Positions 57,899 to 64,000 of a stretch of DNA of 64,000 bases are shown piece after piece. Position 1 is the stretch's first letter. Each line of letters begins with the position of its first letter. The notes beneath the pieces were generated by a model. That model was given only the letters and a program-made list of their open reading frames with translations, ran no database searches and had not been told where the DNA came from. Made by a program: the position numbers and the translations under genes. The DNA is from Pseudomonas tensinigenes (GTDB lineage Bacteria > Pseudomonadota > Gammaproteobacteria > Pseudomonadales > Pseudomonadaceae): the NCBI RefSeq assembly GCF_014268445.2, contig NZ_CP077089.1:2969501-3033500 (forward strand). Direction: 5' to 3'.

Positions 57899-60800
57899 AT
57901 GCTCGCTCGCCCATCCCGTCGCAGTACCCGTGCCCCGATGCTCAAGCGTGAGGTCGCCGATCCGGCGCTGTGGCTGCTCAAGCCACTGGCGCACGCGGTG
58001 GCGTTGTGTCTGGTGGCGGGCAGTGCGCAGGCGCAAACGGCGTTCAGTTCCAGCTGGTTTTCCGCCAAGGGCGCCGCACAACAAGCGGCGGCAGCGCGGC
58101 CGAGTGTTGGCGGGTTGCCGGGGATGACGCCACCACTGGCCCAGCAGCAACGAGCCAATCAGCAATTGCAGCGCTCGTTGCAGACCCTCAACAACACCGT
58201 GGCGGCGATTGCCGCACAGCAGGCGGCTCAGGCTGCGGGGCGTGCGGTGGCGTTGGGCAGTGTGCAAAACGTGCCGGATGGATTGGGCGAGGGCGGCTTG
58301 AAGGTCGACAACAGCCTCAGCCAGGGTTGGCTGAACGCCAAGGGGCCGCAGCAGACTCTGGCTGACGGCAAGACCACGGTGAAGATCGAGCAGACCGCCG
58401 ACAAGGCGATTCTCAACTGGGAAACCTTCAACGTCGGCCGCAACACCACGGTCGAATTCGCTCAGCAATCCAACTGGGCAGTCCTCAACCGGGTCAACGA
58501 CCCAAGCGCGCGTGCGAGCCAGATCCAAGGCCAGATCAAGGGCGACGGCACGGTGATGCTGATCAACCGCAACGGCATCGTGTTCAGCGGCAGCAGCCAG
58601 GTCAATGTACGCAATCTGGTAGCCGCCGCAGCCAACATCACCGATATCCAGTTCCGCGACCGGGGCCTGTACTTCGACAGCACCGCCACCCAGCCGACCT
58701 TCACTGACGCGGCCGGCAAAGTGCTGGTGGAGCGTGGCGCCAGTATCCAGACTCATGCGCCCAAGGCGTCGACGGACGCTGGGGGCTACGCCTTGCTGTT
58801 GGGCAACGAGGTGCAGAACGATGGCAACATCAGCACCCCCAAAGGCCAGACGCTGCTCGGTGCAGGCGATCGCTTTTACATCCGTAAGGGTTCAGGTACC
58901 GATGGCAACGCCGTGTCCACGACCTTCGGCAACGAAGTCACGCCGGGCTTCAAGACCGGCGCCGTGGCCGGCAAGGTCAGCAACAATGGCTTGATCCAGG
59001 CCGCCACCGGCGACATCACGCTGACCGGCCATGAGGTGCTGCAAAACGGTGTGTTGCTGGCGAGCACGTCAGTGGCCACGCGCGGCACTGTGCACTTGCT
59101 CAACCCGGTGACTGACAACGCTGGCAGCGTCACGCTCGCTCAGGGCAGCGTCACCGCGATCATGCTCGATAGCAGCGATCTCACCGCGCTCGACAGTCAG
59201 CGTGACGCATCGCTACAGGCCGTCAGTGCCAACAACCGCATCCGTGGTGATCAGTCGCGCATCGACATCGGCAGTGGCGGCAGCGTCGAGTTTCAGAACG
59301 GTTCGATCACCCTCGCCACCGGTGGCCAGGTCGCTGTATCGGCGGGGCGTCGCAGTCTGGTACGCGACGGCGCGTTGATTGATGTGTCCGGCGCTGTCGG
59401 GGTGAAGGTGGCGATGGAAGCCAATAACATCAAGATCAACGTGCAGGGCAACGAGCAACGCGATGCGCCGGTCAACCGCGAGGGCGGCGCGCTCAACAGC
59501 AACGACATCTGGGTCGATGTGCGTGAGTTGGTGTACGTGCCGGCCGGCACCAACGGTTACGCTACAGATCGTTGGTACACGGCCGGAGGTCTGCTGGAAG
59601 TCGGTGGCTATCTCGGCACTCAGGGCCACGGCATCGGTGAATGGATGGCGCAGGGCGGTTCCGTGAATTTTGCCGGCAACGATGTGGTCACCGAGAAAGG
59701 TTCGCTGATCAACTTGTCCGGCGGCACTCTCGACGTGCAGAGCGGCGAGATCCGGCAGAGCTGGTTGCGCGGCGCCGACGGGCATTTATATGAAGTCTCA
59801 CGAGCGCCGGGGGATCTGCTTTATACCGGGTTGTACAAAGGCTATGAAGACAGCAGCGAGCGCTGGGGCCAGACGCAGTTTTTCTACAACCCGCTGATTG
59901 CACCGGGCTCGCGTCAGGAATCGGGCTACACCGTCGGCCGCGATGCCGGTCAATTGGTGATTGCCACCCGCAACGCGCTGGTCGATGGCCAGATTCTCGG
60001 CGAAGTGTTCCAGGGCGAGCGCCAGACACAAGCACCCCGCGCGGTGCTTGATGGCTATGAGCAGAGTCAGATTGCACGGGCTCGCCGGGCGCAATTGATC
60101 GTGGGTCAATACGATCCGGCCTGGTCGGCGACCGCCGGTGGCCTGCAGTACCTGCTCGATCCGCGACTGGACCAGGTGCAGATCGGCGGCACTCATGCAG
60201 CGGCGCTCACAGCGCCCGGCCTGACGGATGCCGTGGCGCAGGAGCGGGTCGGCAAGTTGTTTCTCGACAGCGATATGCTCAACGGCTTTCAGCTCGGTGC
60301 GTTGAAGGTCTCTGCCGCGAAAACCATTGTTGTCGATCAGGCGCTGGCCGTTGATTCCGGTGGTGACATCACCTTGTTCGGCCCACAAGTGCAGGTCAAT
60401 GCGAACCTGACTGCGCGTGGCGGCAGTTTGAATGTGGGGGATATCCTGACCGGCAATTCCGCGTTGCCGGCACCGGCCGGGACGGCTGTCGGTGTCACGG
60501 TGGCCAAAGGCGTGCAGCTCGATGCCCGCGGACTGTGGAGCAATCTGCGTACCGATCCGGACGACGTGAGCAGTCTGGCCTACCTCAATGGCGGCGTGGT
60601 GTCTGTGCGCAGTACCGGCAGCGTCAATCTGGGCAGTGGCAGTCTGCTTGACGTGTCGTCCGGCGGGGCGCTGTTGGCCAATGGCAAGACGCGCGGCGGC
60701 AAGGGCGGCGACATTACGCTGGAGTCGAGTCCGTTGACCCGTTCGGCGTCGTCACAATTGATGCTTGATGGCGACGTGCGTGGCTACGGTGTCACCGGTG

Positions 60801-63800
60801 GCGGCAGTCTGACGATTCAGTCCGGCAACGTTGAGATCGGTGGAACCGGCGCCGCACACGGCGACAAAACGCTGCAACTGGCATCGAGTCTGTTCAGCAG
60901 CGGTTTTGCCAGTTACAGCGTCACCGGCCTGACCGGACTGAAAGTCGCTGATGGTGCGCAGATCGATGTGGTGATGCCGGTCTACCGTTTCGGCGATGCG
61001 GCGCCGAACCAGTCCAGCGGCGCCGATCCGCGCACGGCCCTCGAATTGTGGACCCCCACGCTGTTTCAGGAGAACCCGGCCAAAGGCGTTCTGACCCAGC
61101 GTGGCGGCGCCAGTCTGGCGCTCCAGGCCGGTTCCAGTGAGTTAGCGCTGATCGACCCGGCGAGCAGTTCGCTGTCCATCGGCCACGGTGCACGTATCAG
61201 CGTCGACCCGGGGCAGCGCATTAAACTGCGCGGTGCCGGACAGATTACGGTCGACGGGCAATTGAACGCCTGGGGCGGCACTCTCGATATTCGTCAGCAA
61301 CAGTTTGGCTCGCTGGACGTGGCGACCATGCCGCAGAACGCCGACCCGCAGGCCCACAACCGTTCTATCTGGATCGGCGAAGACGCGGTGCTGGATGTTG
61401 CCGGTCGCGCCTACACGGCCGTGGATGCGTTGGGTCGGGTTTACGGCCAGATCGGCAAGGGTGGCAGCATTATTCTCGGCGGCGAGATTGATTCGAAGAA
61501 AATCACCGCAACGTCGGCCGATGCTTACGTGATTGTGCGCGACGGTGCACGCCTGGACGCCTCCGGTACGCACGCGGTTCTGGATGTCGCCGGGGTCGGA
61601 CCGACCGACGTCGCCACCGATGGCGGGCGCATTGCCTTGAGTTCTTACAATGGCGTGTTCCTCGACGGTCAGTTGCAGGCTGCAGCGGGTGGTGTCGGCG
61701 CGTCGGGTGGTCATCTGGAGATTGTTCAGGACGCGCCGCTCTACCAGATGAATCTGGCGAGCAACGAAGTGCGTGCGCCCCGCGAAATGATCATCAGCCA
61801 AGACTCGGATGGCTCGTTGCTGTCGGCGCATCTGCAGGCCGGCGAAGGCGCGGCGCAGTTGCGTTACGGTCAGACCCGCTTGAGCGCGGAGCGTTTGATG
61901 TCGGGTGGTTTCGATCACCTGAGCCTGTTGAGTAACGGCTTGCTCACATTCGCCGGCGACGTCGACCTGCGCATGAATCAAAGCCTGAATCTGTACACCG
62001 GCTCGATCTCGCTGGCGCAGGCCGCCAGCGACTCGACGCGGATCAATCTGGCCGCGCCATACATGCGCTTGTCGGGGCTGGGTCTCTACGTGCCTTCGGA
62101 TGTCAGCATGCGTCCACGGGTGCTGGCCAACGCGACCACTGAGCTGTCGAACGCCCGCTTCACCGCCACCGCTGACCTGCTGGATCTGAGCAACACCTTG
62201 TCGTTCGGCACCGAAGGGACGATCGCGCAGCTCGACGCGCCGGCCGCTGCCGTCAGCCGTCGTGGCTTCGACCAGGTCACCCTCGACAGTCGTGGCGACA
62301 TGCGTTTTCTCGCGCCGAACGATAAAGAACGCAGCTCGCGGTTGTGGACACCCGGTGATCTCGACTTGCGCGCTGCGCAGATTTATCCGGCCACGGGTGT
62401 TTCGGCCGATGTCCGTGTCGGTTATCAGGGCTATACGGCTGTCCCGGAACTGGCGCGCACCTTGCGTATCAGCGGCCATGGCGAGGCACCGCAGGCCTTG
62501 CCGTATTCCGCGTTTGGCAACTTGCTGCTGGTTGCCGGGAAGATCGAGCAGGGCGGCGTCATCCGCGCCCCGTTGGGGTTGATCAGATTGGGCGAGAACT
62601 CGCTGGGCAAAACCCAGGAGCTGCGCCTGTTGCCCGGCAGTGTCACGTCGGTCAGCGGCGCTGGCCTGGTCATGCCGTATGGCGGTACCACCGACGGTAT
62701 CGACTATCGCTACGACGGCAAATCCGTGGTGTTGCACGGGATCGCCAGTGCCCTGGATGGCGTGATCCTTACCGGGCAGTACGTCGATGTGCAGGGCGGC
62801 GCGTTGATTGACTTGTCAGGCGGCGGCGATCTGCGTGGCGCCGGTTTTGTCTCCGGGCGCGGCGGCTCCACCGATGCCCGATTCAATCCATTGGTGCGCA
62901 ACGCTGCCGATGGCACGTTCAGTTTGCCGAGCCTGAGCAGTAACCCGGTGTACGCCATTGTGCCGGGCAACCAGAGTGCCTTTGCACCGGCACTCGCCGA
63001 GGCCGGTGCAAGCGATCCGCGCATTGGCCAGCAAATTACCGTAGGCGCCGGTGTTCCTGGCCTGGCCGCCGGCACCTACACCTTGCTGCCTTCAACCTTT
63101 GCCTTGTTGCCCGGCGCGTTCCGGGTCGAGGTCAACGGCCAGGCGACGCCAGGCATGACCAGCGGCGCGTTGAAAATGCGCAATGGTTCGTGGTCCAGTG
63201 CCGGGCTGATGTCGATTGCCAACAGCGGTGTGCGCGATAGTCTGCCGAGCCAGGTGATCCTGACGTCGGCCGATGTTCTGCGCCGCTATTCGCAGTACAA
63301 CGAAACCAGCTTCACCCAGTTCATCGAAAGCGATGCGGCCCGTCGAGGTGTGCCACGTGCGTTGGCGCCAATGGATGCGAAATCGCTCAACGTGCAATTG
63401 GTGGCCGGGGGCACGCACGACATCGACATGAACTTTCAGGGCCAGGCCCTGTTTGCCCCGAGCAAAGGCGGCGTGGCCGGGAGCGCTGTCGTGTTGGCCC
63501 AGGACCTGGAGGTACTCGGTGAAGGCCGTTCGCGCACGCCGGGGTTTAGCGGGATTTCGCTATACGCCGGCAGCCTTGACCGGCTCGAAGCCGGACGGCT
63601 GAGCCTTGGCGCCACGCCGACGGTTGAATACGGCTCGGCGGGTAACTTCATTCGCTTTGAGGGTTCGGCTGCCAATATCACTCTGCGTGAAGGCGCAGTG
63701 TTATCGGCACCGGAAGTGCTGTTGCGCACTGACAAAGTCGACGGTGGCATCACGCTGGAAGCGGGCGCCGGTATCAACACCCTCGGCCGCGGTGATGCGC

Positions 63801-64000
63801 CTTACGACTCGACCGACGGCTTCATTTATCAGCCGGGTTCCGCCAGTCTGTTGGTCGTGTCCAACGGTTGGACCAGCACGCTCGCACCGACGGTCGCCAC
63901 CTATTCGGAAGGCCCGGGCAGCATCCGCATCGGTACGTGCGTTGCGCAGCCGTGCGCGCAGCCAACGTTGCTCTATTCCAATGGCAGCATTACCGCTGCC
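57899..64000 (+). CDS. pdtA: PdtA-like large two-partner-secretion adhesin (N-terminal 2034 codons, runs off the window)
   Basis: Open frame to the window end. An extended signal region (LLKPLAHAVALCLVAGSAQA, residues about 24-43) precedes the filamentous-haemagglutinin TPS domain (about 125-290). There VLNRVNDPSARASQIQGQIK and VMLINRNGIVFSGSSQVNV match the usual N(P)NGI secretion motif, with Arg in place of Pro. The rest is a repetitive beta-helix with many Gly/Asn/Ser turns (e.g. AGGVGASGGHLEIVQDAPL) and no enzyme motif. It matches PdtA, the phosphate-depletion-regulated TPS protein that follows lapA/lapB in P. aeruginosa. Its transporter should lie beyond the window. ATG 57899 has AAGGA 10 nt upstream; GTG 57896 is adjacent. 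Confidence 0.9.
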   Translation, partial: MLARPSRRSTRAPMLKREVADPALWLLKPLAHAVALCLVAGSAQAQTAFSSSWFSAKGAAQQAAAARPSVGGLPGMTPPLAQQQRANQQLQRSLQTLNNTVAAIAAQQAAQAAGRAVALGSVQNVPDGLGEGGLKVDNSLSQGWLNAKGPQQTLADGKTTVKIEQTADKAILNWETFNVGRNTTVEFAQQSNWAVLNRVNDPSARASQIQGQIKGDGTVMLINRNGIVFSGSSQVNVRNLVAAAANITDIQFRDRGLYFDSTATQPTFTDAAGKVLVERGASIQTHAPKASTDAGGYALLLGNEVQNDGNISTPKGQTLLGAGDRFYIRKGSGTDGNAVSTTFGNEVTPGFKTGAVAGKVSNNGLIQAATGDITLTGHEVLQNGVLLASTSVATRGTVHLLNPVTDNAGSVTLAQGSVTAIMLDSSDLTALDSQRDASLQAVSANNRIRGDQSRIDIGSGGSVEFQNGSITLATGGQVAVSAGRRSLVRDGALIDVSGAVGVKVAMEANNIKINVQGNEQRDAPVNREGGALNSNDIWVDVRELVYVPAGTNGYATDRWYTAGGLLEVGGYLGTQGHGIGEWMAQGGSVNFAGNDVVTEKGSLINLSGGTLDVQSGEIRQSWLRGADGHLYEVSRAPGDLLYTGLYKGYEDSSERWGQTQFFYNPLIAPGSRQESGYTVGRDAGQLVIATRNALVDGQILGEVFQGERQTQAPRAVLDGYEQSQIARARRAQLIVGQYDPAWSATAGGLQYLLDPRLDQVQIGGTHAAALTAPGLTDAVAQERVGKLFLDSDMLNGFQLGALKVSAAKTIVVDQALAVDSGGDITLFGPQVQVNANLTARGGSLNVGDILTGNSALPAPAGTAVGVTVAKGVQLDARGLWSNLRTDPDDVSSLAYLNGGVVSVRSTGSVNLGSGSLLDVSSGGALLANGKTRGGKGGDITLESSPLTRSASSQLMLDGDVRGYGVTGGGSLTIQSGNVEIGGTGAAHGDKTLQLASSLFSSGFASYSVTGLTGLKVADGAQIDVVMPVYRFGDAAPNQSSGADPRTALELWTPTLFQENPAKGVLTQRGGASLALQAGSSELALIDPASSSLSIGHGARISVDPGQRIKLRGAGQITVDGQLNAWGGTLDIRQQQFGSLDVATMPQNADPQAHNRSIWIGEDAVLDVAGRAYTAVDALGRVYGQIGKGGSIILGGEIDSKKITATSADAYVIVRDGARLDASGTHAVLDVAGVGPTDVATDGGRIALSSYNGVFLDGQLQAAAGGVGASGGHLEIVQDAPLYQMNLASNEVRAPREMIISQDSDGSLLSAHLQAGEGAAQLRYGQTRLSAERLMSGGFDHLSLLSNGLLTFAGDVDLRMNQSLNLYTGSISLAQAASDSTRINLAAPYMRLSGLGLYVPSDVSMRPRVLANATTELSNARFTATADLLDLSNTLSFGTEGTIAQLDAPAAAVSRRGFDQVTLDSRGDMRFLAPNDKERSSRLWTPGDLDLRAAQIYPATGVSADVRVGYQGYTAVPELARTLRISGHGEAPQALPYSAFGNLLLVAGKIEQGGVIRAPLGLIRLGENSLGKTQELRLLPGSVTSVSGAGLVMPYGGTTDGIDYRYDGKSVVLHGIASALDGVILTGQYVDVQGGALIDLSGGGDLRGAGFVSGRGGSTDARFNPLVRNAADGTFSLPSLSSNPVYAIVPGNQSAFAPALAEAGASDPRIGQQITVGAGVPGLAAGTYTLLPSTFALLPGAFRVEVNGQATPGMTSGALKMRNGSWSSAGLMSIANSGVRDSLPSQVILTSADVLRRYSQYNETSFTQFIESDAARRGVPRALAPMDAKSLNVQLVAGGTHDIDMNFQGQALFAPSKGGVAGSAVVLAQDLEVLGEGRSRTPGFSGISLYAGSLDRLEAGRLSLGATPTVEYGSAGNFIRFEGSAANITLREGAVLSAPEVLLRTDKVDGGITLEAGAGINTLGRGDAPYDSTDGFIYQPGSASLLVVSNGWTSTLAPTVATYSEGPGSIRIGTCVAQPCAQPTLLYSNGSITAA

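Noticed and set aside
61142..62737. 531-codon minus-strand frame inside the adhesin gene
   Set aside because: Shadow of the repetitive adhesin frame, which is open to the window end and shows TPS and beta-helix features.

Overview
The window looks like a chromosomal segment of a Pseudomonas of the P. fluorescens group. The evidence is high-GC coding sequence, many copies of the fluorescent-pseudomonad REP element (core GTGGGAGCGAGCCTGCTCGC), and a gene order that matches P. aeruginosa over long stretches (the PA3068-PA3076-type gdhB/moxR/bat block and the PA0674-PA0690-type vre/hxc/lap/pdt block). PA numbers and synteny are recalled, not searched.

Region 1 (1-8.5 kb, minus strand): the start of sbcD, then a type VI secretion effector locus. 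It holds a full-length VasX/BTH_I2691-like pore-forming effector, a DUF6708-like membrane protein, an orphan C-terminal copy of the effector, and a second DUF6708-like protein. The two halves are a roughly 3.2-kb tandem duplication. They are almost identical except in the membrane-spanning parts of both the toxin and its partner, which suggests toxin and immunity variants.

Region 2 (8.6-21.6 kb): a seven-cistron MoxR-DUF58-DUF4381-BatA-BatB/C-BatD operon on the minus strand (six genes, BatB and BatC being fused), a small acidic protein, and the large NAD-dependent glutamate dehydrogenase gdhB on the plus strand.

Region 3 (21.6-27.9 kb): small unlinked genes (delta-60 repeat protein, lipoprotein, cupin, ABM monooxygenase, MocR-type regulator, AhpD-like protein) separated by REP pairs and a second palindromic repeat family.

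Region 4 (28-64 kb): a phosphate-starvation-type secretion locus. It runs VreA-VreI-VreR (cell-surface-signalling-like regulator, ECF sigma, FecR-like anti-sigma), then a complete Hxc type II secretion set (hxcW, U, P, then V, T, X, Y, Z, Q, R, S), two DING/PstS-like phosphatase-type exoproteins, and a large two-partner-secretion adhesin (PdtA-like) that runs off the window.

The Hxc cluster is broken between hxcP and hxcV by about 12.8 kb of accessory DNA (33.3-46.1 kb). Much of this is AT-rich and defence-like: a membrane-anchored TIR/NDT-fold protein with a small membrane partner, a TIR-winged-helix protein, a P-loop NTPase and a HEPN protein. It also carries NmrA/HxlR and LemA/DUF3137-like pairs and two copies of a DUF6124 gene. 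A further nuclease-like gene sits between vreR and hxcW.

The most unusual signal is in the two roughly 357-nt leaders of the DUF6124 genes. Each has a central strand complementary to both an upstream and a downstream strand. The paired sequences differ between the two leaders but stay complementary within each, and the downstream strand reaches or abuts the ribosome-binding site. This looks like a bistable cis-regulatory RNA.
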